DNA of 64,000 nucleotides from Lepisosteus oculatus (GCF_040954835.1 NC_090708.1:28408001-28472000), one strand, 5' to 3'. Shown: positions 1 through 11,660, counted from the first letter of the stretch. A program made the numbers and translations. The notes: generated from the sequence alone by a model not told the origin.

Positions 1-74
1 TTCTGATAAAAGTTGCTAAAAATAAAAACTGCTATAGAAATTTGTCTTTGAAGACGTAACTTTAAACTTGTCTT

Positions 75-105
75 TTCTTATTTCATGTTTCAGAATAATT
101 TAGCC
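75..105 (+). other. 3' splice acceptor and leader before OR1 start
   Basis: A pyrimidine-rich stretch ends in TTTCAG at 88-93, the form of a vertebrate splice acceptor. It is followed 12 bases later by GCCATGG, a strong Kozak context, with its ATG at 106. The same arrangement stands before OR2 and the OR pseudogenes. An in-frame ATG at 85 lies inside the acceptor and would be spliced out, which is why the start is placed at 106. Confidence 0.6.
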
Positions 106-1062
106 ATGGATAACATAAACCAAACAAGGGTCACAGAATTTATTATTGTTGGATTCCCAGGACTTCAGGACTCTCAGAGCAAGTCTGTCTTGTTTGCTGT
201 GTTCCTCACATTGTATCTCATAATTATATTAGGGAATCTTCTTCTTATTGGCATATTTGCGGCAGATGCAGGCTTACACACTCCCATGTATATGACAATA
301 TGCAATTTGGCCATCATTGACATAACTCTTCCTACCTTCACTGTACCTACAATGTTAAATGTGTTCAGGTCCGCTTCTTATGCTGTTCCCTTACCAGCTT
401 GTTTCATCCAAACATATTTCTTCCTGGCTTTAGGCTGCGTAGAATGCTTTATACTTTTGATTATGGCCTATGACAGATACCTTGCCATCTGCCACCCACT
501 GCATTACCCCATCAAGATGAGCCCTAAATTCACTTTTAAACTCATTATTATCAGCTGGCTGGGAGGATTCCTCTGCCCACTATCTCCAGTCATTATGGGT
601 ATGACAAAGCCATACTGTGGACCTAACAAAGTTTTACAGTGCTTCTGTGATTTTTCTGGAGTGTTACGCTTGGCTTGTGCAGACATTGTCTTGACCAGCT
701 ATGTGGCTTTAGCTGTTGCTATGTGTGTGTTATTGATCCCTGTCTTCTTCATCCTCTTTTCCTATTTGAAGATTGTTAAATCAGTTCTCCATATTTCAAG
801 TCCTGAGGGGAGGATCAAAACATTCTCCACATGCAGCTCACACCTGCTGGTCATCTCTGTCTTCTATCTAACAGCAGCAGGTGTCTACATCTCCTACAGG
901 ATTCCTGAGGCTTCTGTGGACTTGCGAATCTTTGGGGCAGTGTTTCAGAATGTCTTCCCTCCCCTCATGAATCCCATCATTTACTGCCTGAGAACTAAAG
1001 AGATCAGAGCCAGTCTGATAAGAACCTTGAAAAAGAATAAATTCTTCCCAGGTGTCTGGTGA
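106..1062 (+). CDS. Olfactory receptor, fish type (OR1), intact
   Basis: This is a 318-residue seven-transmembrane, rhodopsin-like odorant receptor, expected in the cilia membrane of olfactory neurons and coupled to a Golf-type G protein. Seen in the protein: an N-glycosylation site NQT at residues 5-7; TM1 with the GN pair at 43-44; LHTPMY at 57-62; the conserved TM3 cysteine at 99; MAYDRYLAIC at 120-129; a cysteine-rich second extracellular loop (about 171-191); KTFSTCSSHL at the start of TM6 (about 238-247); and LMNPIIYCLR in TM7 (about 287-296). Length is normal for the family. The coding region has no intron or break. The start at 106 is preferred over 85 because of the acceptor and Kozak context. 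OR2 at 14859 is a close paralogue. I cannot assign the subfamily or ligand. Confidence 0.95.
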   Translation: MDNINQTRVTEFIIVGFPGLQDSQSKSVLFAVFLTLYLIIILGNLLLIGIFAADAGLHTPMYMTICNLAIIDITLPTFTVPTMLNVFRSASYAVPLPACFIQTYFFLALGCVECFILLIMAYDRYLAICHPLHYPIKMSPKFTFKLIIISWLGGFLCPLSPVIMGMTKPYCGPNKVLQCFCDFSGVLRLACADIVLTSYVALAVAMCVLLIPVFFILFSYLKIVKSVLHISSPEGRIKTFSTCSSHLLVISVFYLTAAGVYISYRIPEASVDLRIFGAVFQNVFPPLMNPIIYCLRTKEIRASLIRTLKKNKFFPGVW

Positions 1063-1575
1063 GAAATTTCAGTCACCTGAGCCCTTTTAGTCAGAATTGC
1101 AATTAACATTCTCAAATATAGTAATGCTACCCTTTCTACTGACATCCAAAGCCATCATCACAACCCATGCCACTGCTACTGAGCTGCTATCCAGATCTCA
1201 GAACTGTATCAACCATTGTTAGTCAAGATGTCCCAAATCTCCATTGATAATTTAGAACGTTTTGTGGAATCAATATTGCAAAATGTTATAGCTAAAACTA
1301 CTGCACAACACCCTTGAAATAGGGGCTACTTTCTAATATTCTGGCAGATAGATTCTCACATTCAGAATGTTGCATCAACTCTCGGACATTGTAGGTGTGT
1401 TTATTTTTTCCTCCTAGACAAAGCATTCTATCTCAGAAGAAGTTGAGGTTGGTTTGCCAGAGATATAATGAATAGAGCTTGAATGTTGTGAGTAGGTAAA
1501 TTTCTTGGAAGCACCACTAGCTCCAATCTCTACGATGTACGTGAGTATATGAGCAAACATTTATAAAGCACTGAA
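1063..1575. other. OR1 downstream region, nothing recognised
   Basis: AT-rich sequence that should hold the OR1 3' UTR. I see no clear AATAAA close to the stop and no gene or repeat. Confidence 0.4.
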
Positions 1576-1798
1576 GGGGCAACATGGTAGCATAGTGGTT
1601 TGCATTACTGCCTTGCAGCACCGGGGCACTGCATTCACCTCTGAGACGGGTGCTATCTGCATGGAGCTTGTAAGTACCCTTGTGTTCATGTGAATTTCCT
1701 CCTGGGGCTCTAATTTTCTCCTACAATACAAAAAAAATACTGGTAGTTTAATTGGTTTCTGGGATATCTGCCTTATGAATGAGTGTGTATCTGTAGCA
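1576..1798 (+). repeat. tRNA-derived SINE, old copy
   Basis: The stretch opens with a tRNA-like head (GGTAGCATAGTGGTTTGC) and an altered B box. It then has the body words shared with the other SINEs here (GTGGAGTTTGTA-like, TTTCCTCC, TTAATTGG-TTTCTGG). It matches copies at 25598 and 52476 but is clearly diverged, so it is an old insertion. Confidence 0.75.
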
Positions 1799-2940
1799 AA
1801 AATATCACAACAAGATAGGATCTACTGTTGCTTCAGCTAGATTTAATTCAGTTTTCTCAACATCAAAGATATGTGAGAATCCTCAATGTCTTACTCCCAT
1901 GTTTTTTTATCTGTTTTATCCTAGTTATCAATTAAAAGTGGCAAACAGTGCTTATTTTGCATCATGGATCTGGCAGCTTCTACAATTTCTGTTAATGTGT
2001 GCATACTTACAAAATTAACATCTGTAGATGCTGCTGTGTGAAATGCATTTGTTTTTTAGAAGTACAAAATAATACTTAGCACCAGTTGTATTAAAACATA
2101 GCCATCGTGACTTATTTTAAAATGCAAAATATGATGGAATTGTGTAAAGTAAGCACAGTTATGACTAAAACATTATGTATTGTTCTTTACCTGTGGAATG
2201 AAACTGTTATTAGTCTTTTTATTAAGGATTTATCATTTTTGAGTTTAAGTTCTTTGGTGGAAGTAATTGATCATTGTTATTTATATTTAAAACAGCAATA
2301 TCTTTGAGAAAGTTTAGAATGTTAAGGCTTTTCTTTGAATTTTGCATTGATATATACTTTTTACACCCTTTTTAACTGAGATATTAATATATTAACAACT
2401 ATTGTATGTAGACTAATTATGGTTTTGATGTAGACTATGTAATGTGTTGAATTATTTTTAATCTATAAAATGGAAAGTTTAATTTCATTCTGTTTATACA
2501 ATGATAAAGGATTAATTGCTGTAATGTGTCTGGTATTTTATTTTGATTTTAGTGTATTGTAAATAAATGGTGTTTTTGAAAGAATCCTGTCTTTTCTAAA
2601 ATTTAGAATCTATTGCAAGAGTTCCAGAAAAAAAAATAATTTCAGAAAAGGCATCCCAGCAGTTTTCTCATGTACATTTTCAGTTTTGCATCCGACTGAT
2701 ACTTTCTTATTGTCTATCACTGATATACTTACATTTTTAATAATATTAAAATATAATAATATATAAAATTATTAAAGCATTATAAATGTCTACAAAGAAC
2801 TTTAAGCATGTAATAGGATCATTTCTCTTTTACAGTTTTTACACTTTAAGCAGCATGCGAATCTCTGAGCGTTCAGTTGTTAACCAGCTATGAGAGGGAC
2901 AAAGAACTGACTCAGGTTTGAAAATAATTGTTAAAAGAGG
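1799..2940. other. AT-rich intergenic, nothing recognised
   Basis: No convincing coding region or repeat. A 66-codon reading frame at 2107-2307 opens with GTG, has no recognisable domain and is not called. Confidence 0.4.
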
Positions 2941-2968
2941 TAATAATAATAATAATAATAATAATAAC

Positions 2969-3000
<32 letters not shown>
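2941..3000. repeat. (AAT)n microsatellite
   Basis: About 20 trinucleotide units, with a single interruption (AAC). It abuts a 5S-derived SINE tail, which in this family ends in an ATT/AAT run, so it probably grew from the SINE tail. Confidence 0.95.
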
Positions 3001-3001
<1 letters not shown>

Positions 3002-3225
3002 TGCTTACACTTATATAGTGCTTTTCTGGACACTCCACTCAAAGTGCTTTACAGATAATGGGGATTCCCCTCCACCACCACCAATGTGTAGCATCCACCT
3101 GGATGATGCGACAGCAGCCACAGTGCACCAGAACACTCGCCACATATCAGCTATTAGTGGGGAGGAGCGCAGAGTAATGAAGCCAATTCATAAATGGGGA
3201 TTATTAAGGGGGCCATGATTTCTAA
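3001..3225 (-). repeat. 5S-derived SINE, tail part only
   Basis: It matches the distal half of the copies at 59838-60411 and 23291-23843, including the TATATAGTGCTTTTCTGGAC and CCACCACCACCAATGTG blocks. It stops before the 5S-like head, so the copy lacks its promoter. Confidence 0.8.
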
Positions 3226-4639
3226 GGGAAAACAAAGTGAAAGTTATGAGAAATCTCACCCTTAACTAAATACCAAATGTTTGACATATTTAGATGTTTT
3301 CTTTAAGACACTATTGAAGTTCCAAAAATGAAAATCAAGTGAATGTTGACTTTAAATTTAACTTAGTTTTGGTGTGTTTAAGAATCCTCAACACCCAACC
3401 ACTGAAACACTGACAAATCTGGTATCAGAGCTGTCTGGTTTAATCAGAATAGAAAACATTGGGCCAAAATATGGAAAAAAATAGGACAACATTTTGATGC
3501 CAGGTCTAGCATGTACACTCCACAAAATGGCAAGTTTTCCAAGAAATGCCCTTCACACTTAGAAAAGATCCATAACAGTTTGATCTGTACCCTGTAGATG
3601 GAGTTTGAGTTTATTCAAACCTGTACATGTGGTGACATTGTGTGATTATGTGTAAAAGATCTTGACTACATCATGACAGCCCACAAAGCATGTATAAAAA
3701 ACTTCTCACAGATTTACAATGTCTAACTTAACACTTTAGTGTGGAAAATGTTATCAGTGTTATCAGGAATTGTGATCTTTCCTTTGAAAACAATAAGCCA
3801 GCCCCAGTCATAAAATGCAGTAAATAACCTAAGTGAATCTTCATTTCTATGTCAAAAACCTCTCATTGGATTGGATACTGTAGAAAACTACAGTCAGGCA
3901 TAGTTTTTATCATTTGTAAACTTTATTTCTTTGTGGCTTATTTGCACAAAATCCTTAAAGTAGTGTAGCTGAGTGTGGCTTTTATACAAATTGCCACAAT
4001 ATTAAATGCTTATTATACCATTAGTGCTTTCCTGAGCTAATCATACTGCATGCATAGTGTACTAGCGACAAACAATTTCATCAAATAAAATGATTGTTGC
4101 ACTTGTTGCATCATGTTGTACATGTTGTTTTTTTTTATGCAATGCCAATATACTGTAGAACACTAACATGGAAACGTACCAGGACATTGGTCACTATGTT
4201 CTATGTAGACTAATGGAGTGAGACCAGTTCGATTCTCCTGCACTGTTCTCAGGGGCTAAGTGAGGACATGAACCCCCCCCCCCCCAAACAAAAAGGTGCT
4301 ATACTTCAGAAAGCACTTCAGAAAGCATTACAAGCATTACAAACACATGTTTTAATGACACAAACCAGCACAAACAGACCTAATACTGTTCATCATACTG
4401 AAAAGTGACACACAGTTTTTGTGTGCATTCAGAACATTTCATGGTCTTACATAAGTGGATACCATCAATCAGGTTTCATGAAAAGTTATTAAATTAAGAA
4501 ATACAATACATACTTTGATTTTCTGATAAGGGAGTAGCTCAATGATTTATATTTGATATGTTATCCAATTATAAAATCTAAGAGATAACAGGATACCAAA
4601 ATAAACATGAAAAGACATTTATGTTCCATTTTTATTAAC
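3226..4639. other. Intergenic, nothing recognised apart from a C run
   Basis: Mostly AT-rich. A run of 13 C residues lies at 4273-4285. I see no gene. Confidence 0.4.
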
Positions 4640-4979
4640 TGAAGACACAAGATGTGAAGAAGGGGATAACTGATAAGGATTCCAGATGCCAGCTAGGAAA
4701 CCCCCAAGGAAGGTAACCTAAAACCCTAACCATTTGGCCAAGAGTCTGTGAACTGTCCACATACAGTGACCTCCCCCCTTTACCATAATAATGAGCTATG
4801 TCAGGAGCGACAGGAAAGGGCTATATAAACTGAAAGTTTTGTGCCGGTACTTTGAACAATACTTTGGTTTTGTTGTTCCTTGCAGGAACAAGACTTTGGT
4901 TTTATTGTTCCTTGCATGCAATAAACTCATCTGTTTAACTTAATCTTGGGATCCAGAACTTATTTTCTCTGTTACAACA
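4640..4979 (+). repeat. 5' LTR of endogenous retrovirus 1
   Basis: It begins TGAAGA and ends ACAACA and is nearly identical to 8833-9176. It contains a TATATAAA-type box at about 4831 and AATAAA at about 4920, giving a compact promoter and polyadenylation region. The word TTGTTCCTTGCA occurs twice within it. Confidence 0.9.
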
Positions 4980-4983
4980 ATTT

Positions 4984-5001
4984 TGGCGTAGTCGGCGGAT
5001 A
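4984..5001 (+). promoter_or_regulatory. Candidate primer-binding site of retrovirus 1
   Basis: TGGCGTAGTCGGCGG follows the LTR end after four bases, the expected place and form of a tRNA primer site. I could not match it to a particular tRNA. Confidence 0.5.
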
Positions 5002-6056
5002 CTGCAGAAGGTGCAGAACTTCCCATCGGCAGGAGAGACGGTCAGCGCACACATTACTAAAAGGTAAGGACTCCTCTTCTATTAAAAGTCCCGACTCTCT
5101 TGTCTGACCGATTGGGAAGTCTCTGCTCCCTGCGAGGATCACCCAAGATGATGGAGTAAACATGAGTTCCTAGATACCTCTGGCCCGGGGAAGACACCGG
5201 TGTATGTAATGGGTGGTGGGCTGTAAGTCCAGAATTTGGTCTGGCAGGCGGTGATCCGCGGTATTGTGTGCAGGTGTTCGAAACTGGTGTATGCCTTAAT
5301 TGTGCGTGGAGTTTTCTGAATGAGTTTGGACCTTTACCATGAGGCTCAGGATCGGTGTGGGCCTTAATTGCGCCCGGGGTTCTGAAGCTTGAGTGGTGCT
5401 TTAATTGCACTTTAAGCCAGGATTTGGTCCTGAGATTAGCTACGCCTTGATCGTGCATGGATTGGAGTGACGTGTGGTATTTTTGTTTTAGAGGGAACAT
5501 GAAAGACGTAGATTATACACGTATGTTTTCCGTGTTTTCCTCTATTTAAAGGGAGCAGCAGAGACGTAGATGATAGATGTATGTTTCTGGTGTTTTCCTT
5601 GTTTGTGAACACAAACACACGCACAACACTAACATAAACACACATCATAATAAAAGAGCAAAGCACTAACTAGCAGGATTTAAAGGACGTTGAGATCCGA
5701 GAATAGTTCTGACTGGAGCCCAGTGCTTAAGTCCACCCCGGGGCAAAAGCAGCAATGCTGGCGTTCTGGGGATGGTGAATTACTGATCCAGGAAGGGAGT
5801 CCTCGAGGTCTCGTTTCTTGCCTGTGAACAGTGCGGTGTAAGCCCTCTCTAAAGACTCTGAGAGGCATTTAGATCTGGAGGTAACAGATTCCCTTAGTTG
5901 AATAAGTGCAGGAATGCACAGGATTTCCAAGTGAAAGCATCCCCCTGTGAGCTGTTACCTCACACACAACAAAGTAAATCTTAAAACTAAACATGTGCTA
6001 ACAGGGTGTTTGAGAAAGTAGTGGAAAGGTCCAATTATATATAGGAAGAGTGTAAG

Positions 6057-6335
6057 TTGACGGAAAAGGAGGAAAAATATAGGAAGAAGCTGAGTTTGTC
6101 AGAGGTAGTTTGGGGTGAAGATGCCTGTAAGAAAGCATATGAGTATTGGTATAAGCACAAGGATGCAGCTGCAGCACTGGTGTGCGGCCGGTTCCAGTGG
6201 TGGCAGATACATGAGAGAAAAAGAAAGAGAAATCGGAATGTGATTACTAAAAAGTGTGTTTACGGGAGAAAAAATACTTTATTCACTGCAAAAGAGGAAC
6301 TACAGCCACAGGAGTACTGGGGTAGAGAGTTTTAA
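6057..6335 (+). pseudogene. Gag-like remnant of retrovirus 1
   Basis: A 92-codon frame opening with a non-ATG codon. It is lysine/arginine-rich, with paired tryptophans near the middle. Its position between the primer site and the reverse transcriptase remnant is where gag belongs. No domain is clear enough to be certain, and no CCHC knuckle is seen. It is not expressed as a whole gag because stops lie on both sides. Confidence 0.4.
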
Positions 6336-6366
6336 ATGGGGTAGAGAGTTTTAACAGATCTTAACA

Positions 6367-6840
6367 TTGATTTTAACATTTAAATGCACTTATTACCCAA
6401 GTGCACCAAATGTGGATGGTTCCATCCCAGATCTATTGGTTGGGATGTTATGTAGCATTACAAGGAATGACTATTCAGAACAGGGTATCACGTGGCTTCA
6501 ACTGACCTCTATGATCACTCAGTATGTTGATGATATTCTGAGTGCTTCCCCTGACGAGGAAACCCACAAGTCTGAATTGCTTCAGGTTTTAGAGTTTCTA
6601 ATATTAAGCAGTTATGATAAGGCCCTTTTGTGTCTAGGATTGTGTAATTTTAACAGGGCCTGGGTGCAATGTTTTTACGGGTGACCACAACTTTTAACAG
6701 ATCTGTTTAAGGGGGGAGTGCAGTCCAAGGACGAGATTGCCTTGATTGCAGCAGCAAAAGCCACCTGTAATAATTTGAAACAAGCTCTCTTATAGGGGCT
6801 GAGAGTGGGGTTTCCTCAGATGGATCAACCATTCCTTTGT
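6367..6840 (+). pseudogene. Reverse transcriptase remnant (YVDD)
   Basis: The frame at 6367-6684 contains YVDD, the catalytic box of retroviral reverse transcriptase, followed by the downstream palm/thumb pattern. Sequence after the stop at 6684 continues to look like the connection region. The N-terminal fingers and part of the palm are missing. Stops and frame changes make it dead. Confidence 0.75.
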
Positions 6841-6959
6841 ATGTAAGTGTGGAAAATGGGTTCTGGGCAACTGTGCTGACACAGGAGCATGGAGGTAGGC
6901 ACCATCCGGTGGGATACTATTATACCATTAGATGCTGTAGCCATAGGGTGGGGGACCAT

Positions 6960-8060
6960 GAAAATTTAAGATGATGTAATACTGTTTACTGATGGGTCCT
7001 CTCTGGTGCATGATGGAGAACAGAGAACAGGCTGAGCTGTTACAACAGAATTCGATGTACTAACGACCGGAAAATGACCCTCCACTGCCTCAGCGCAGCA
7101 AGCCAGTTTAGAGCCCTGGTGGAAGATTGTAAAAAGAAAGATGTTAAATATATGTATTTGGTGTATGTATGCCACAGTTCTGGATGGCTGTGGAGAAATA
7201 GAATTATCTCACCACAGCAGGGACTCCAGTTTAGAATACTGGGTTTGTCTCTGAACTGATTTGTAGTTTTGCAGCTGCCGACTGAAGTAGCTGTAGTTAA
7301 GTGTAAATAACACAATAAATAAATAATTCCGGTAACTCAAGGGAACAACCGTGCAGATGCAGATGCCAGGCGAGCGGCACTGGGAGAGCAGGAGTCTGAG
7401 ACCCCTGGGAAACCTCTATTGGTGAAAAAAGGAGAATTCAGGTTGAGGTCTCTAATCGACATGGTTAGAAAATAATGTGAAAAAGCACACCAGATGCCCT
7501 GCATGCCCTCACAGTCTAATTACCTCTGTAGCCCGACAAATTCATGCCGTCAGAGACCCAGGTGAGAGTCAAATGGTGTGCCGGCTGTCCCAAGACTGGG
7601 TAGGAACTGGGTTTAACACAGTAGCCACTGATATTGTATTTCGATGTGATGCTTGGCAAAGGAGCTCTGAAAGACCAACTGATGAAATATCAACTGAATG
7701 GATACCGTGGGTAGATGCTCTACCTGCGGCCCTGTGCAGTCTGCAGGCTGGAGCAAACGGAACTGTGAGACTGAGCCCATTTGATATCATCACGGGCAAC
7801 CAATGAAACTCCCTGGAGGGTCAAGTTTGGCTAACGGACTGTTGAATTTGCTAACTAATTCTCTATTACAGAATTGTAGGTTTGTTAACTGAAGTGGTGC
7901 ACAGGGCTCGTGAAGAGGTGTTGGACTCTTGGGGACCTCCAGTAGAGGGAAGACATGACCGGATACCTGGCGAGTGGGTGTGGGTGAAGAAGACATACTC
8001 TGCCAGATGTTGCAACTCTGCTGGGAGGGACCATATTAAGTGTTACTGACTACCGACTCT
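6960..8060 (+). pseudogene. RNase H and integrase remnants
   Basis: Short pieces in changing frames resemble RNase H (about 6980-7320) and integrase. The integrase traces include a C-terminal LSPFDI stretch near 7774-7791 and a WVWVKK-like stretch near 7976-7993. Many stops and deletions are present, and the DDE catalytic core is not continuous. Assignment rests on order and short motifs. Confidence 0.6.
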
Positions 8061-8489
8061 GCCATCTGAGTGACAGGATGAGACGCATCTCACTGTCACT
8101 GAGCCACTGCACCAAAGACTGAGTGAACAGAAAGAATAATGTTACTGTTTCTGTGTCTGATGCTAAGGTGGGCCAACAGTGTGCTTGTTAGGCCTGAGGA
8201 GCATTACTGGGGAATATGGTATCAATACATTCCTGGTGTTGTCATATCTATCAGCCAAAAATGATAATCAGAGTTGGGTCTATATTGCTATTCCAAGATC
8301 CTGACAATAGATCTCCACATGGCTGAGGTCTGCGTTTTGGGTCCTGGGGTGGAACTTTATTACAATATTTATTTGTAGGATTAGTATTGTTTATACAGTA
8401 TGTGTAATTGTAACCATCACTTGTACAAAGACATTAATCACATCTTGTTGTAACCGTGGAACGCACAATGTCATGGTTATACTTTTCTT

Positions 8490-8683
8490 GTACACCAAGA
8501 ACTTGAACTTGAACTTGAACTTTATTGCCATATGTAACCGGTATTGGTACAATGGAATTCTTACTTACAGAAAGTCTCTCGATTGTAAAACAAGTGTAAA
8601 AAACAAGACAAAGTGCAAACAGTGCATCAAGACAATGTACAAACAAACAATAGACAATATGCAAGTAAACATGTAGACATGTA
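8490..8683 (-). repeat. LINE 3' tail (L2/CR1-like), inserted in retrovirus 1
   Basis: On the minus strand it ends in CAATAAAGTTCAAGTTCAAG, a short 3' end with a repeated hexamer typical of CR1/L2-group LINEs. It carries no coding part, so it is a heavily 5'-truncated copy. Confidence 0.55.
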
Positions 8684-8750
8684 GATCAGGGTTGGTACTT
8701 GCTCCAAAACATTTGAGAACCACTGTTTTCAAGTATTACTGCTGTACTGA
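8684..8750 (-). repeat. Inverted copy of a hAT end plus its flank
   Basis: These 67 bases are the reverse complement, with about two mismatches, of 10187-10253. That stretch contains 25 bp of flanking DNA and then the left end of the hAT element. See the matching finding. Confidence 0.9.
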
Positions 8751-8832
8751 TAAGAAAGGAAAGATCTGCCCTGACATTGTTTGTGTAAAAAAAAGGCAGC
8801 ACTGACGTATGCCATATTTTATAAGGGGGGAA

Positions 8833-9176
8833 TGAAGAAAGATACAAGATGTAAAGAAGGGGATAACTGATAAGGATTCCAGATGCCAGCTAGGAAACCC
8901 CCAGGGAGGGTAACCTAAAACCCTGACCATTTGGCCAAGAGTCTGTGAACTGTCCAAATACCATGACCTCCCGCCTTTACCATAATAATGAGCTACGTCA
9001 GGAGTGACAGGAAAGGGCTATATAAATTGAAAGTTTTGTATCGGTACTTTGAACAATACTTCGGTTTTGTTGTTCCTTGCAGGAACAAGACTTCGGTTTT
9101 ATTGTTCCTTGCATGCAATAAACTAATCTGTTTAACTTCATCTTGGGATCCAGAACTTATTTTCTCTGTTACAACA
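8833..9176 (+). repeat. 3' LTR of endogenous retrovirus 1
   Basis: It is preceded by AAGGGGGGAA, a polypurine tract. It matches the 5' LTR with a few substitutions and small indels, and is followed by the TAAC target duplication. Confidence 0.9.
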
Positions 9177-10211
9177 TAACACAAAAATAATATAACTCAA
9201 TTCTGTTCAATTGTTTTATAGTTTATAATAATTTATAGTAACAAATTATTTGAGTGTCTCTTTGTTCTGAGCAGCTCTTTCATCTGATCACATATTTGTT
9301 CCTCTTCTAATCATACAGTTTAGGTTTTTGAATCTCAGATTCATCATGTCTCTAATCCTTTCCTGAAGATTAGTTGGTAAGACCCCTTTGCCTCTGGATT
9401 TGTCTAAGTTCACAAATGTGACCCATCCCCAGTAAGTTCCAAAAGTCACCAAATTCCAAAAGAGCAGCATAATTGTTGGATCTTGCTATTCCATCTAAAC
9501 CAATGCATTCCACATAGAGATTATCCTCCTTTTCTTGGCTGATGGATAAAATCTGTATATCTTGGAGAATCATATAGAACCTTGACATCAGTGAATTATT
9601 GCTGTGACGTGATCCTTGTTGATGATGTTACCGAGGGGAGAGAGACAACAAGAACAACACTTACCAATTTCTGGGTAGTGGTGAGCAGAGAGACATGGGT
9701 GGCCCATCCTGACCCGGTGTGCACGGATACAGCTTTTGTTTGGCTATAGGTGGAGGGCTGTGTGGAGTCATGCATTTAACTGGTTACTGCAACCTGCATG
9801 GCTGAGCCAGGTATTGTTCAGGCGGTGATGGGCTGTACTGAGTTGGCTGCTGTAAGATGCTGTCTCCTGCATCATTGACAGTGTCTCCAACTTTCTAATC
9901 CTTCCTAACAATGAATCATACAGCTCACACATCTCCTGGAAGGTGTCCACATAATTCCACTTCTTAAGGACTGGCACTGCCTATGACGGGTTAAAAGAAT
10001 AAATAAAGTAAACAATGTCACATTATAGTGTTACTTTAGAACAGACTTCAAAATAAACTTATCTGTCCTTCCTTCTTACTGCTTTTTTCTTAATGTCTTC
10101 CTGATGATCTTGGAAGATCGTTTTGAGTATGCAGTGTTTTCCTGAAGAAGAGGCTATGAAGAAATAATAAATATAGAATGTGGAAATCAGTACAGCAGTA
10201 ATACTTGAAAA
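9177..10211. other. Intergenic with unassigned minus-strand reading frames
   Basis: Minus-strand frames at 9370-9588 and 9768-9977 have ordinary protein-like composition but no domain I recognise. They may be relics of a transposon-encoded protein. Nothing else is seen. Confidence 0.3.
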
Positions 10212-10569
10212 CAGTAGTTCTCAAATGTTTTGGAGCAAGTACCACCCCTGATCAAACAAAAGCATCACCTACAAGTCATCTTCTCATAGGAACCACAGAA
10301 AATCTAAATTACCGACATGAGCGCACACATGCAAACACTCACATACACTTATAATAAAAACAGCACTGAGCACTTACCATTTCAGTGGGAGGGGTGAGCC
10401 TTTTTAGTAGAGCAAAGCAGATGTGAATTCATTGATTGAGCCTTAATACAATTCACAACTTTGTCTAACAGATTTTAAATCCTCAGGCATTTTATCGACT
10501 TCCAAGGCCTCGCGGTGCATCCACTTTGTATCTGGCGCAACCTCTCTAATTTATGCAACTACACAGCTG

Positions 10570-11022
10570 TGTCAGCCCGTTATCGCTCTAGCACCATCTG
10601 TACAAACTCCATAGCATTTTTTCCAGTCAATGCCATTCTCTTCAAAGCTGAAATAGGTGCTCTCCTGTAGTTTTTGTTGGTGATGGCTTACGGAACAGAA
10701 AGTCCTCAGGGGACATGCTCTCAAACTCATATCTAACGTAAACGTAACGTAAATGCACAATTGACCAAATCAACGGCATCTACAGACTCATCTAATTGCA
10801 GTGAAAGCATCAGCTCAACTTAACGCACTCTATCAGCATACTTTTGACATAATCTGCCATATCAATAATTCTATGAGTGACTGTGTCATTTGAAAGGGGC
10901 AGCAGGTCGAGCTGTTTAGCAGCTTTTTCTCCACACTTGACTTGGCTCTTTTGCCAACACCAAACAAAGTTCTTAACAAGTAGTGTGGGGCTTACCTGCT
11001 TTAGCAATCCGCAAGTTTGCAT
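10570..11022 (-). pseudogene. hAT transposase remnant (Charlie/ZBED-like)
   Basis: Two minus-strand pieces, 11022-10810 and 10760-10572, read like the middle of hAT-Charlie transposases. The first contains KAAKQLDLLPLSNDTVTHR and then a DMADYVK-like stretch. The second contains WKKCYGVCTDGARAITG, the region around a catalytic aspartate. The N-terminal BED zinc finger and C-terminal dimerisation domain are not seen. Gaps and stops separate the pieces, so it is dead. Confidence 0.75.
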
Positions 11023-11139
11023 TTTCCCCCGTTTCCATTTCAGGAGTCCGTCTCAAAAGTTAAAATAAGTTTTTATTTCAAGCGCATGGATTGAAACATA
11101 CAGATATTCAGTGTATTTTTCTCAAATTAACCTAGAACA

Positions 11140-11660
11140 GTCAATCCAATTCAATTCAATTTATTTTTATATAGCACCTTTCCAACAAGGTTGCCTCAAG
11201 GCACTTAACAATAAAATTGACAATATATTTTGTCAATACAGAACAGAAGACCAGAAGACAATAGAGGAGAGCAACCAAAAACTCCTTAGTAAGGAGAAAA
11301 AAAACCTCTAGGGGTCCAAGGTCAACTGGTTGCGCAACCCCTTTGGGCATGTTAACATTATATAATTTAAATAAGGAAACGATGAGGGTATTAATCCATC
11401 CAGCCATCATGTCTTCTGTGTGCAGATCTCTGTAGAGCAGTAAATCCCTCCTAAACGATAGCTATATCCACGATGTCCCTCTTGAATCCATGGCAGTGAT
11501 GCAGCATCCAACTCAGATGGTACCCAGCCTCGGCACAATCCGGACATGTGGGGAGGAGAATGGGATACTTTGGTCAGAACAAATGTATCTACCTGGTACG
11601 CCAACATAGAGACACACAATGACATGTACAGCAGCACCAGCAGCCAGGGTTGCAGCAGGC
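11140..11660 (+). repeat. Dispersed repeat inside the hAT element
   Basis: It opens with TTCAATTCAATTTATTTTTA followed by a TATATAGCACCTTT stretch, a form seen at the ends of many fish dispersed repeats. Short TTCAATTCAA words also occur at 43158 and 47478. Its family is unknown to me. Confidence 0.4.

Larger units (their letters stand above)
4640..9176 (+). mobile_element. Endogenous retrovirus 1, decayed provirus
   Basis: Two similar LTRs (340 and 344 bp) enclose a 3.9-kb interior. TAAC stands on both sides (4636-4639, 9177-9180), a 4-bp target duplication. A TGG-initial primer-site candidate starts at 4984, and a G-rich polypurine tract precedes the 3' LTR. The interior has remnants of gag, reverse transcriptase with YVDD, RNase H and integrase, all on the plus strand with many stops, so it cannot be functional. 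Pol style suggests the gamma/epsilon-like group, but class is uncertain. No clear env is seen. Full-length elements of this kind are usually much longer, so large deletions are likely. A LINE tail and a hAT-end fragment are inserted at 8490-8750. Confidence 0.85.

Noticed and set aside
85-105. ATG at 85 as the OR1 start
   Set aside because: It lies inside the polypyrimidine/acceptor sequence and has poorer context than GCCATGG at 106. The same layout recurs in the paralogues.
2839-3218. Leucine-rich and isoleucine-rich reading frames on both strands
   Set aside because: They are translations of the (AAT)n microsatellite and SINE tail, not genes.
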